A DNA stretch of 64,000 bases from contig CM056999.1 of the NCBI GenBank assembly GCA_029891345.1, positions 25,641,418 to 25,705,417 of the forward strand. The letters run 5' to 3'. A model generated the notes under the pieces. The model made no database searches and was not told the DNA's origin. It saw only the letters and a list, made by a program, of their open reading frames with translations. Origin of the DNA: Dryococelus australis. Taxonomy: Eukaryota; Arthropoda; Insecta; Phasmatodea; Phasmatidae. Below, in pieces: positions 23,637 through 33,839 of this stretch (its first letter is position 1; every line of letters starts with the position of its first letter). Both the position numbers and the translations under genes were made by a program.

Positions 23637-24375
23637 ATGGATAATAATAAAGTTTTCAAGTTAACAAACAATAGTTCTATTCTAAAGAAGAAACTTCATG
23701 ATATAATTCATAAAAATAAATAGATAGAATTAAATAGTTTTCATGCAAAATACTTAACTTCAAACGTGGAGAACAATACTATAACTGCAATTGAAAAAAT
23801 GAGCCCTGTTGATAAAATGCTGTTATCACAATCCCCAGAGGCCAATATTATGATGAATATTTCAAAGAAGCTATAAATTCGATTGGGCCATTTTCAACAA
23901 ATAAAATTGAAATAACAATGTGAAAAATAGAATAACAATTAAATCAAAGTTTGATATTAAACTTTATGATCACTTATCTGATATTCTCGGTTTTGAAAGA
24001 AAATTAACTATTGAAAAAGATAAAACTTTTGTAGGCACTAAATTGCCTAATATTAATCCATATAAAACAATGTTCATTGTAACTTGGCATATGGCATATT
24101 AAAAAAATATGACGAATCTAACCACTTGGATACTAATATAATTGCTAGTTTTCCACCAAAAACAATGTTTGGTTTTAGAGGTTACATAATTTATGAGCCA
24201 CCGTAACAAATTTTTTTATAAAATTAGTATGAGCAATTTAATAACATTGTTTTAGAAATTAGTGACTAAATTAGAAATTGAATCGATTTTTATGGTTCAT
24301 ACATAAATGTTTTGGAAATTAAAGAAGTTCAAAATGCTGCGATTTTATTGGAAAACATAAAGGACGCCATGTTTT
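23637..24375 (+). pseudogene. Possible virion (capsid-type) protein remnant of a Polinton/adintovirus-like element
   Basis: AT-rich plus-strand frames run toward the convergent polymerase. An ATG at 23637 opens a short frame, followed after stops by IEKMSPVDKMLLSQSPEAN. The frame at 23920-24102 has LYDHLSDILGFER and FVGTKLPNINPYKTMFI. The next frame (about 24070-24200) has VHCNLAYGILKKYD and PKTMFGFRGYIIYEPP, then VLEISD and YINVLEIKEVQNAAILLENI. A CNL/CNI step followed by a GYxIxEPP word is what I recall from proteins adjoining this type of polymerase in arthropod Polinton-like elements. Assignment as virion protein is inference; at least four stops or shifts. Confidence 0.4.
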
Positions 24376-24515
24376 AGGGCCCCCCTTAATATCTCCTAAA
24401 TATAAAACTTTTCTTTCAGAAATAGGTGTGATGAATACATTTTGTAAGCACCAAGTGTATGTGATTCACTAACACCGAATTCATAATGATTTTAAATATT
24501 TTTCCTTCAGAAATA

Positions 24516-24593
24516 GGTGGTATGCAAAATGCATACTACCTCTAATTAATAAAATAGAAAAATTTTTCTTCAAAAAAATTGGTGGGTCCCACC
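24516..24593. terminator. Two hairpins between convergent genes (possible transcription-end signals)
   Basis: 24516-24526 (GGTGGTATGCA) pairs with 24530-24540 (TGCATACTACC) with one G-T wobble and a 3-base loop. 24581-24593 reads GGTGGGTCCCACC, a second compact inverted repeat with a 6 bp stem. Both lie in the spacer where the plus-strand virion-like gene and the minus-strand polymerase gene converge. Function as terminators or 3'-end signals is inferred from position. Confidence 0.4.
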
Positions 24594-24761
24594 TCTCATT
24601 ATATAAAATTATAAATTTTGATATCTATATGGCAGTGTTTCTATTTTATTTTCTAGTATAATTCTCTTGTTATCAAAAGGACTCAGATATATTTTATTAA
24701 CTTGTACTGTATATATTTTGTGTTTTCACTTATCAAATTTATTGCCCAATATTGAATTTTC

Positions 24762-27700
24762 TTACCAAAACACACATTTCTTATAGTCATAAAAATTAAT
24801 TCTTTTGTTGACTACAGACTTCTTCCCACCGTTTGCTCTTTTGTATTGCTTATCCTCAACTCTGTATACATACATCTGTGCATGTAAACCAACAAATTCT
24901 TTTATTACATTGCCATTACAATCATCTTTCATTTTGCGTAAATCTTTTCGATTTATTTGTGTAATGTTATAAATATTGACTTTTGGATAATCACTTGTAT
25001 CAAATCTATCTAACATAGACTTCATGTTTTCATAAAAATCATCTATTTTAATGTTGTAAAAGTACGAATCGGTATCTTGAATATACAATTCAATTTTATC
25101 ACCATATTTTGGCTTCATAATATTATAGTTGAAATAGTACATCAATTATTTTGAAATATTCAAAATGGCCATGCCCACATATATTGGCTTATTAAATTTT
25201 ATATTAGTTTTATTCATGTGAATAGCTGCAAGATTCTCATTAAATATAGTACCTTTCTTAAAATTTTGTTTTGGAACTAATTTTTCGCAAATTTTTTCTC
25301 TTGAAACAAGCCTTATATCTACTCTGTTTCTAATATTCTCCATTGTTTTACCAGACAGAATTATTTATCAGCTTATAAAAGTCCTTTTCAAAATCATTTT
25401 TTGGCATTAGTCCTCATCAATGTGATGAAATCCGTGTACTTTTTGAATCATTAAGATTGATTAAATTTCAATATTCAATGTATTTTGTAAGCTTCAGTCC
25501 ATTATTTAGGCACTGTTTTAAACTACGATAATCTAGTATATATTTTTCTTTTTTATGCAAAGTTGTTAATAGTTTAGATTCATTGGTACCTGGAACTAAC
25601 TTATTTTCTGGACAAAATGGAAGATCATTGTGTAAATTATGTATTTCTTGTGGATATTCTATATCAACTTCTAATATATAACCAATTGTAGAATCGTTAT
25701 TCAAATTTAATATTTCTTCACTCCAATACTCTAAATAATTTAATGCATAGTACACCCTCCAGAAACCACCATATGGTAAATGCTGAGACATTGCCCAACC
25801 ATAAAATTTATTCGCATCGAGACAAGCTAAATGATTTGATTCTTGATTTGAATTAAAATCTTCTAAATATTTATTTCCTTTAACATATTGCTTACAACAT
25901 TGTGAAATACCGCCTCGAAATCATTTTTCAATGATTAAAATATCATAATCATGTAATAAATCTAATGACCATTTAGTCATTTTTAACATTGCATCCCATG
26001 ATAAACCTGGTGCTGTAAAATAAGCATTTATACATTTGTTTCTAAAATTTTCGAATATTTCTGCTAACAATAGTACATCACTTTTTAAATATAAACCATT
26101 GTATTCGCCAAGATTTCTTTATATTAAATTGGTTCCTTATATTTTTTGCATGTCCGTATTCATCATCAGATATACTATTTTCGTTTAATTTATTGTAAAA
26201 TTCACTCTTTGGAGGAAGTTGAGTTTCGTTAATTTTTTTAAAATTATTCATATAATCAATGCTTGTTTTAATAACCAAATCAATTTTATTTCTGGAAAGT
26301 GTTTTTGTTTGTGTTTTATCTGTTATTCAGTTAAATTAGATGATAATTGATCTAAACTACTAGCCATAAATTTGAATTTGTCTATGAACCACATTTTTTG
26401 TCTGTTACACCCCCCCCCCCCCAAAGTTATAAACTTTACTTCGTTATGCATCATAACCAGCTAAGTTATGAAAAAAAAATTGGTACAAAATTAGGTAATT
26501 TTAATTGTAAATTACAATTGTTACATGCTGGCTTAGTAAATTTTCCACTTATATGATCATGATGATGCACTTTTTTTATTGTCTTTAGAATATTCACACT
26601 CACATATAGTGCATTCTTCTGATTTCCTATATAATAATTTTTCTTCTGTTAGTCGGTGTATTGGCTAAATTTGCGAATATATTTCACCAATTTCTTCTAC
26701 ACACCTTTCTATTGACTCTATAAAATTTTTATGCGCATCTGGAGCTCGATATAGAACTGGTGGTTTATAATCGCCATAAGCAGATACAATATAATAGCAA
26801 AAACCAGATGCTTTGTGTAATTGATATTTCATTGTATATGTTTCGTCATACAACTTTAAATCAATGTTATTTATTTGCTCATTTGTAAGTCTATATTTTT
26901 CTTTGAGTATTTCTTTCTAAAGACAATTATCAATGCCATATTCTGTTAAAACTGAATATTTTTTCATTAAGTTCAATTATTTTATTTCCCATGGATTTGG
27001 TTTGGTTGTTGATATGTTCTTAAAAATTGACTCAAAATCTGCATATATTGCAAAAGAAATTTTCGTAGTGTGTTTAATATTTTGAAATGTTATTTTTTCG
27101 CCTTTTGAAGGCAAGATTATCTTCATAGGTTCATTTTTTGAACAATCTTCTGTGTGTTTATTTAATTTCTCTTGAGAATAAAAATCTTGAAGACACATAT
27201 CGCAAATATTAATTTTAATTTTCTGTTTACTTTATTGTGCCGAAACCAATATCGATAAATCTTTTATCCAACAATAATGCTAGTTTTTACCATTTATAAA
27301 ATAAAGTAAATTTATGTGTTGGTCTTTTTTATTTTTGTAAGCTTTAGTGGATAAACATTGAATTTATCATCAATGGATGAAACATTTATAGAAACATCAA
27401 TTTAGTTTTCAATTTTTTTTGGAATATCATCAATTTATGTAGGATATTCAAATTTATCTAATGCTTTGTCAATGTTAAGACCCACATTTTTATATTTAGA
27501 TATTATTTGTAGGTCTTTTTCAGCAGGAAACAGTGCAGATTTTATCACCAAAAGAACATTTTTTTTATAATAGTTCTTCACATTAATGCATGATGTTTTA
27601 TTCTTAATCATTTTGGTAGTTCAATATATGACAAGCCATTTAATGGATTATACTTATTTATGGCTAGTTGCAACCCAACTATACTATGTAAAGATCAATC

Positions 27701-28204
27701 TCAGGTGCTTCTTTCAATGTTTTCTATTCGTGCAACTATTTCATTTATTTGTTTGTAATTTTTCTTTAATGTCTCCCTCATTCAATATTGTAAACGTGTG
27801 TGATTAAATGTTGTCAAATATTAGAATCTCGCCAGTTTTTCGGCTTCGAAAATGAGAAGCAAATTTAATGTTGGACTTTACAGCTCTAAGTTTTATAAGT
27901 TGATCGTGTAATATGTTGAATAATTGTTGCTTTACCGACGCTGAAATATTTCTGGGTAACACACTATTAAAATTGTTTCCGATGTTGTATGTCAATAACC
28001 TGCACTTAAAAGCCTTCTCCACTTCGTATGAGTTATTATTTTTCTATTTTTGTTGTTCACATATACACTATTGGAAAAGGGGAAAGATTCTTTTAAAACC
28101 TTTTTAGCTTTTCTATATATTATTTTGCCATTTAAAAAATATGCAAATTTGCCAAGTCTCTTTTCTTTGTTCATACGAATTATTGGCATAAGAGCTGTAA
28201 TCAA
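24762..28204 (-). pseudogene. polB: Protein-primed-type family B DNA polymerase (Polinton/adintovirus-like), decayed
   Basis: Read right to left. 28204-27804 gives an N-terminal part, with SVKQQLFNILHDQ and FRSRKTGEILIFDNI. About 27560-27300 has SALFPAEKD-type residues. 27198-26977 has a C2H2-like CLQDFYSQEKLNKHTEDC finger and the exonuclease I motif YADFES (about 27045-27028). 26853-26665 has YQLHKASGFCYYIVSAYGD and PPVLYRA. 25791-25468 has SQHLPYGGF, the motif A region VDIEYP and a LPFCPENKL word. 25145-24762 has YIQDTDSYFY, catalytic motif C (DTDS at 25076-25065), and ends with RINFYDYKKCVF. The order fits the protein-primed polymerases of Polintons, adintoviruses and bidnavirus-like elements, which replicate linear DNA from a terminal protein. 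Internal stops and shifts separate every fragment. A SAP-like segment may precede it near 28290-28200. Confidence 0.85.
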
Positions 28205-28549
28205 ATCAGCTTTTCTTAAATATTATACATTTTATGTTAAAGTTTGTTGCTTTAGTTCTTAACTCTGCAATTGTTAAATAATTAAGATTCTCGATAGAAT
28301 TTTTTAAAATTATATTCTCTTGCTTGAATAATATTTGCGATAAGATCATCTTTATGTAACTTATACAGTTTTTTTATTTTCAATTCTCTGCCTATAATTC
28401 TCAACTCGCGCAATTTATTTTCTCTCAAATCAGCTTGCCAGATTACTCGTCTCCATATTTATGTATACTAAATTTTTATTATAGTAAAAATTTATGAAGT
28501 CAGCGATTGCTGGGTTTCACTTAGAATATCCATTCTGTAAATGTGTGTG

Positions 28550-28910
28550 TTACTATTTTAATGCTTTTTTTTTTTTTAGAGAATAGTTATATATAAATTT
28601 TCGCATTCGCATTGCACTTTCTCTTTTTTTTTTTTTTTTTTTTTACTCATAATGACGTTTAGCATATTCGGTATAACATTTTTTGGAATTGTTAAAATGC
28701 TTATCTATTGGGGTTTTGTGAGATGCGAAATCGTCGATAGATTTATTCTACCTGCATACTATGCAGGCGTTCCTTGAAGAATCACATTGTAATATTTCAT
28801 AAGTATTGTGCAGCTTAGTATTTTTGTACTTTTCAAAATTTACCACGTGAACAGATTTTCCACATTCGCAAAGTACTGCCTTTTTTCTTAACTCATAGCG
28901 ACTTCTAGAA
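28550..28910 (-). pseudogene. C2H2/CCHC-like zinc-finger remnant upstream of the polymerase
   Basis: On the minus strand about 28870-28740 reads CECGKSVHVVNFEKYKNTKLH, followed after stops by further Cys/His pairs (KHFNNSKKCYTEYAKRH near 28700-28640). The CxC-x(n)-H-type spacing resembles the short repeated fingers often seen near such polymerases in arthropod elements. T-runs at 28568-28579 and 28624-28643 break the frames. Function unknown; nucleic-acid binding would be the default guess. Confidence 0.35.
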
Positions 28911-30080
28911 TATTCATTGTAACATTTTTACAAATGTTAATGTGCTTATCTTCTGTGTGTTTAGGTAATGAAAAACATTCAATGATTAAAACTTCACATT
29001 TTTGCATTGCTTGCTTATACTACTATTCTCCATTTATATTTATAAAGAAACAAATTTTATAAAGATAAAGAAAAACAGTCAACAATTTGATATAAACCAT
29101 ATTCATTAACAAATAGGAAAGATTATTTTCTTCCAATTAACCCCGCCTTGTAGGCAGTGTTCACATAACAAATAAGCTTGACACAAACAAAAATGTTATA
29201 CTCGAAGCTCTACTAATTTTATTAAAAACTTGTTCTATTTGCTCTAGATATTCCCCTATTTCTCGAGTTCATATTTGTCGTCAATGTTATCTAAGAGTGA
29301 TAACTGAAAGCTTTGTAAATTTTAATGAAATTTGTGAACTAAATTTTTAAGATCTTCAGATGCTTTATCTAATTTATAAGACGGCGGAATTGCGCCATCG
29401 GCACCTTTTAAAATATTGGACAAACTGCAAGGGGAAAAAAGGCGAAGACATGTTTATTTATACAGAAACAAATTAGTAAAAAATAATAAAAGAAATTTAA
29501 CTACTGATTTTAAAAATATGCTTAAGAGAAATCTAGATGATGGACACATTTTAAATTTTTCATTTCTTTTAAGCCTTTATACATTTTAAAAACCAGCTTC
29601 TCATTTATTTGTTTCAACGAATTTTTATCGAGTATCTCGACATAGCACTCTGGTAATGAAATTTTTAATTTTCCATTTAGAATACAATACAATTATTATT
29701 TTTATTACCAAAATTAGATTCGCAAATTTCAAAATCTGTTGCCCTAAACCAATTATTATTTTCTACATATTGTAGTTTGGTGAATTCAAGTGAATAGTTC
29801 AACTTGTTGAGCAGAGAATACATTTTTTTTTGTTTTGTGTTATTTAGGAAGAAAAAATTTATTAAGTAGAAGAAACTATTGGTGCTGAATTTTTATTAAG
29901 ATAGGCTGATGACCAAGGATATTTTGTGTTTTATTCAGTGTGGTATTCCAGGTGGTAAATATTTACAGCCTGCTAATTGTGGCAATATTAAGAAATATTT
30001 AGTAAAAAAATTTTTGTATATAAATCAAGACTTATATAATTATTCTCCCTATTACAAATATAATTTTCTCACTATTAAAA
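28911..30080. other. AT-rich interval, unidentified remnants
   Basis: No domain recognised. Minus-strand pieces such as KGADGAIPPSYKLDKASEDL (about 29412-29353) and LPECYVEILDKNSLKQINEK (about 29655-29596) look protein-like and probably belong to decayed genes of the virus-like block. A 69-codon plus-strand frame (29909-30118) precedes the metalloproteinase but has no visible motif. Confidence 0.3.
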
Positions 30081-30084
30081 AAAA

Positions 30085-31330
30085 ATCAGACAAAATGTGT
30101 TGTCAACTTTATAAATAAATATGGATATCTAGAAGGTGATGCAAATCTGCTTTCAAAAATTGATACTGAAAAGTACGAAACTTCTTTAGGAATATTTCAA
30201 GAATATCACATCTCTTCATTTGATGGTAAACTCAATGAAGAAACACATAATTTAATCAACAAGCCAAGATTTGGTGTTAAGGATGAGATAATTGTGGACC
30301 TTCCATCAACAGCAAAATGGAATAGAAACTCATTAAAATGAAACTTTGTATATGCAAATAAATCAATTACAAATTTAGCAATAGAGGCTTTTAACATTTG
30401 CAAAAAACACACAAATTTCAAATTTGTTTACGATATGAATTCTCCAGATATACTTATATCAGATAAACCAAGCCTACATAATAATCAGAGGTTGTGCGGA
30501 GTTTGTCCTTAAACACTATATCTATTTGGTAGTGCATTGGCTCATGCATATTTTCCAAATAAACAATGTAGCCTCGTTGAAATTCACATCAATAAGCAGG
30601 AATATTGGTATAATAATGGTAATAACACTCCTGAAAATAAAATTAATTTACTAACGGTTTTGATCAACGAAACTGGCCAAGCATTAGGTCTTCAACATAC
30701 AAATGATAAAAATGCAACCATGTACCCAATTCTCAACAATGATTTGGTTGATTTGCAACCAGACGATATTCAAAACATTCAAAACTTTTATGGGCCATCA
30801 CTACAGAATAATTTTAATGATGATGAACCATTTGATTTATGCAAAGACGAATATATAAAAACATTTCTAATTATTGATGGCGAATTGTATATTTTTTACA
30901 GTAAAAATGTTTGGAGACAAGAAAATAATCCATAGGTCATTTTCGATAAGAAATTGGTTTCGGTTTCTATCAACCAATTTCAATAATTTTTTTTTATATT
31001 CCAAAGACCATCAGGCGAGTTAGTCCTGTGTGTTGACGAAAAAATTTATATGGTTGATTATCCTAGTTATAATCTTATTGGTGGTTATCCAAAAAAATTC
31101 GCTTCATTTGGATTAAGAGATGAATATAAAATGAATGCTGCTTTTAATTCATATTCGGGAAAAACATTTATCCTTTATGAATAGTTGCATTATGCAGAAA
31201 TAGATTAACATCGTTTCTAGATTAAAAAAAAGCATGGTCTAATTAGTGAGAAATTTCCTAATTTACCAAATATCATAGACTCAGCTTTTAGATATACAAA
31301 TTGTTTACTGTATTTTTTTTTAGTAATTAA
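30085..31330 (+). pseudogene. Matrix metalloproteinase-like gene with hemopexin-like repeats, catalytic site degenerate
   Basis: The order of a secreted MMP is visible. A propeptide-like part has INKYGYLEGDANLLSKID (about 30107-30160) and SFDGKLNEETHNLINK. The cysteine-switch position reads PRFGVKD (30264-30284; usual PRCGxPD, Cys replaced by Phe). The catalytic domain in the frame 30537-30935 has NETGQALGLQH (30666-30698) where HExxHxxGxxH is expected, so two of three zinc-binding His are lost, then a Met-turn ATMYP. Hemopexin-like blades follow, including ELYIFYSKNVW, KIYMVDYPSY and FRYTNCLLYFF, to about 31330. Stops at 30339 and 30510 and later shifts make it a pseudogene. In-block MMPs are known from some insect large DNA viruses such as granuloviruses; a host-derived capture is equally possible. 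Confidence 0.75.
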
Positions 31331-31336
31331 ACTTTC

Positions 31337-31443
31337 ATGGAATTTAATCAATTTACAAAAAAATTGACAAGAGTTGGCGAAAATAGCATTTCATTGTTTT
31401 CTATAAAGTGCGAATCCTATAATGAAATTATAAATAAAATCTA
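31337..31443 (+). pseudogene. Short unidentified remnant
   Basis: An ATG at 31337 opens a 34-codon frame (MEFNQFTKKLTRVGENSISL...) closed by TAG at 31441. After the stop, protein-like residues continue (YIVNDLENLTP). I do not recognise it. It lies between the metalloproteinase and the Bro-N gene on the same strand and could be a separate small gene of the block or an N-terminal extension. Confidence 0.2.
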
Positions 31444-31559
31444 GTATATTGTCAATGACTTAGAAAATTTAACTCCTTAAGAGCTATATAATTTGATGAA
31501 TTTGGCGTGTGTTCTTTAATATTATTTTGTAAATTTTTTTGTTTTCTTCATAAAAAAAC

Positions 31560-32111
31560 ACTTATTACAATGCGCCAATTTCACTTGTGCATAGTTTGGC
31601 ACATAAAAATCGAGTCAATTCTCGATATAGATAAAAACAAACTTATTTATAATGGTAGAAGATTTTTTATTATTATTGATGAGGAAAATAATACTTGGTT
31701 TAAAGCAAATATGTTGATAAAATATTAGAATATAAAAATCCCCAAAAAGCCATAAGAGATAATGTTGATCAAGAAGATCGAACAAGACAAAATTTATTAA
31801 AGGTGACCTACTAGTTCAGCTTTAGAGGCAATGAAAAATCTGCTGTATTTATTAACAAACCTGACCTTGATTCTATAATACTGTCTTCTAAAAAGAAGAG
31901 GCAAAATAATTTAAAAAAAATGGATAACTCACGAAGTTTTACCATCAATTAGAAAACGTAGTGAATATAAGATTCGAAAAGATGTAAAGCAATTATTCAA
32001 AGGTCAAATAAAACACATGAATAAAATGAATGAGTTAAAAGACCAGCAGATAAAAATGATAGAAAATGAAGTTAACCATTTAAAAGAAATCTGCTTCATG
32101 CCTAGATTCTA
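31560..32111 (+). pseudogene. bro: BRO-family gene (Bro-N domain), decayed
   Basis: Frame 31507-31728 has FFIIIDEENNTWFKANML. A +1 shift near 31715 continues with KILEYKNPQKAIRDNVDQED (about 31719-31778) and, after a stop, SAVFINKPDLDSIILSSKK (about 31840-31896). Another frame has KWITHEVLPSIRKR (about 31918-31959). These are the ordered landmarks of Bro-N: WF.A.DV, LGY.NP..AI..HV, L...SK, F..W...EVLPSIR. A charged, probably coiled-coil tail (YKIRKDVKQL...KMIENEVNHLKE) follows. BRO proteins are DNA-binding proteins multiplied in baculoviruses, entomopoxviruses, ascoviruses and some phages. The 3' end runs into antisense phospholipase DNA at about 32080-32111, so the true C-terminus seems lost. 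Confidence 0.75.
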
Positions 32112-32790
32112 AATCTCTGTGCTCTCTATAAGCAATATCATGAAATTTACAAACTTCGTCTAGTTTATTCACTCCTGAATCTCCTCTTTCTAATCTTTCA
32201 TTTAATTTTGTAAATGGTCCACAATAATTATAACCTGGCAAATGCATTTCGGGAAAATTTAGTGTTTAATGCCAAGTTTACATTGCCTTTGCCATGGTGT
32301 TCAGAATTACAAAATGAGTGCGGAATAACATTTAAAACTCTTATTAGATATGTAAGTCATTTCGTGGTATTAACAAGAAAGTCAGAAAATTATTTGTTTA
32401 GCGTATTCATAATGTTTACTTTTTCATTGTAAAATTTTTTATTTACAGCATTTTCTTCACCTTGAATAACTAATAATCTGTCAATTAATTCTCTAACATT
32501 GTCTATCCTAATATATCCTGTCGGAAAATTATTTTATTTTTTTATACCTTATCCATATATAGGAGAAAATATAAATTTCGCTCTTTCTGGTGTGGTTGGT
32601 GCTGATCTTGATGCTTTTATATAATTATTATTAATTTGCTTCATTATATTTGCATTATTTTAACTTCTATTCCAGTTTATTGGCTTTTTAGGATTATATT
32701 CTTGGAATACAGCATTGATTGATAAAACAATTTCTGTGTAATTTTCATAGTCATTATCGGTGAATTCACACTTGTTTTTATATGTATACA
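32080..32790 (-). pseudogene. Phospholipase A2-like virion protein (parvovirus VP1-type domain) remnant
   Basis: On the minus strand the frame from ATG at 32247 to the stop at 32080 begins MHLPGYNYCGPFTKLNERL and contains KFHDIAYREH, with HDIAY at 32142-32128. The YxGPG-like calcium loop (YCGPF here) and the HDxxY catalytic pair define the phospholipase A2 domain of parvovirus VP1, also present in some adintovirus-like elements, where it helps capsids cross membranes. Upstream minus-strand fragments (32790-32260) carry YTYKNKCEFTDNDYENYTE, ASRSAPTTPERAKFIFSPIY and YIRIDNVRELIDRLLVIQGE in several frames, and probably encode the rest of the same virion protein. The C-terminus stops at 32080, abutting the BRO gene in opposite direction. 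Confidence 0.7.
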
Positions 32791-32817
32791 TTTTTTAATA
32801 GATCAGTAGAAGAGTAT

Positions 32818-32965
32818 TGCAAATATTGGCGCAACTCAATAATTTAACTGAAATTCATGCAAATTTATCACTTTCAAGGATCATTTTCTCAATTTTTTCT
32901 GAAAACATGATTCGTCTCTTCAATCTCACCCAAAATCAAGATAATTTGACCCAAATCTGCGTTCT
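32818..32965 (+). repeat. Second copy of the block-edge repeat (direct with 22504)
   Basis: Starts GCAAATATTGGCGCAACTC; shares AATAATTTAACT, GCAAATTTMTCACTTTCA and CACCCAAAATCAAGATAATT words with 22504-22610 in the same order. Preceded by AGTAGAAGAGTATT, which recurs inverted near 33400 (AGTAGAAGACTATA on the minus strand). Confidence 0.6.
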
Positions 32966-33184
32966 CTATCAAGTGCACTTTTTTTTAAAAACATTTTTTG
33001 TTCACTCTTTGATGAGTGGTTCATTTTCAGGATGAACGAGGCAAATATTTGCTTAAAATTTGAATAATATCACAAGAAAAGTATGAAAATTCTTGGAATT
33101 TAATTAAAAATGCCATGATTAATCTCGAAAATTAGTCTTTATGGAATCACACAAAGAGTGAAAAAAGTTGAAAACCGATTTTAA

Positions 33185-33405
33185 TTGTGATTTGCGCTTT
33201 GAAAAATTTGATGAGGAATTAGAAATTTGTTTGAATTTAGCTTGAAATTGGTTGAATTTTAGTTAAATTTTTCAGCTGCCCCAATATCTGCGAAAGATTT
33301 GATGTAGGGATTAGAAATTTGTTTGAATTTAGCACGAAATTGGTTGAATTTTAGTTAAATTATTGAGTTGCACCATATCTGCTATAGTCTTCTACTATTC
33401 ATGAT
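33185..33405 (-). repeat. Inverted block-edge repeat with a ~99 bp tandem duplication
   Basis: Two tandem copies of a ~99 bp unit (GAAATTTGTTTGAATTTAGC...GGTTGAATTTTAGTTAAATT) lie at about 33208-33277 and 33309-33365. Read on the minus strand from 33405, the sequence gives AGTAGAAGACTATAGCAGAT and then GGTGCAACTCAATAATTTAA, matching the edge repeat at 32806 and 22504 in inverted orientation. With 22504 it could form the terminal inverted repeats of a ~10.9 kb element. Confidence 0.5.
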
Positions 33406-33839
33406 TTGTAATACAATGCTAGTTAACATTTTACTTTGAATTTTGAGATCAGCTCCTGTGTGTTGTTGATTCAAAAACTTTTCCGACTTGGAGTTTAGTT
33501 TATTACAGTTGTCAGTAGTAGACCCCAGCGTGTGCTCTGTAGAGCTGTTCACCTGCGGCAATTAGGGACATATGCAGCACTAGTAATGCCGTGCTGCTGA
33601 TCGTTGTCGCCATTTTCTGCCATTTTTGCCTGTAACTTAAACAGACTTTAATCTCTTATAGTGGCGAGTTTAATGTTTCTTAACCCATATCCACTGCCCG
33701 ATTTTAAGGGTATTGGCTCTAACCTTTGTGTAGAAAATTTGTTTTTGCTTTTGCTATGAACCAATTAAGTTGATTTTAGGCAGCTCTCGATTCTGATTTA
33801 ATTGTTCGCACCATTTGTTGCTACCTTCTGAGTATTCAT
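33406..33839. other. Spacer between the virus-like block and the minus-strand Gypsy
   Basis: No gene. It is where the 3' LTR of the minus-strand Gypsy would be expected, but I find no matching copy near 38940-39400, so no LTR is called. Confidence 0.3.

Noticed and set aside
30666..30698. Functional zinc protease site
   Set aside because: The expected HExxHxxGxxH reads NETGQALGLQH, lacking two ligands, and the gene has premature stops.
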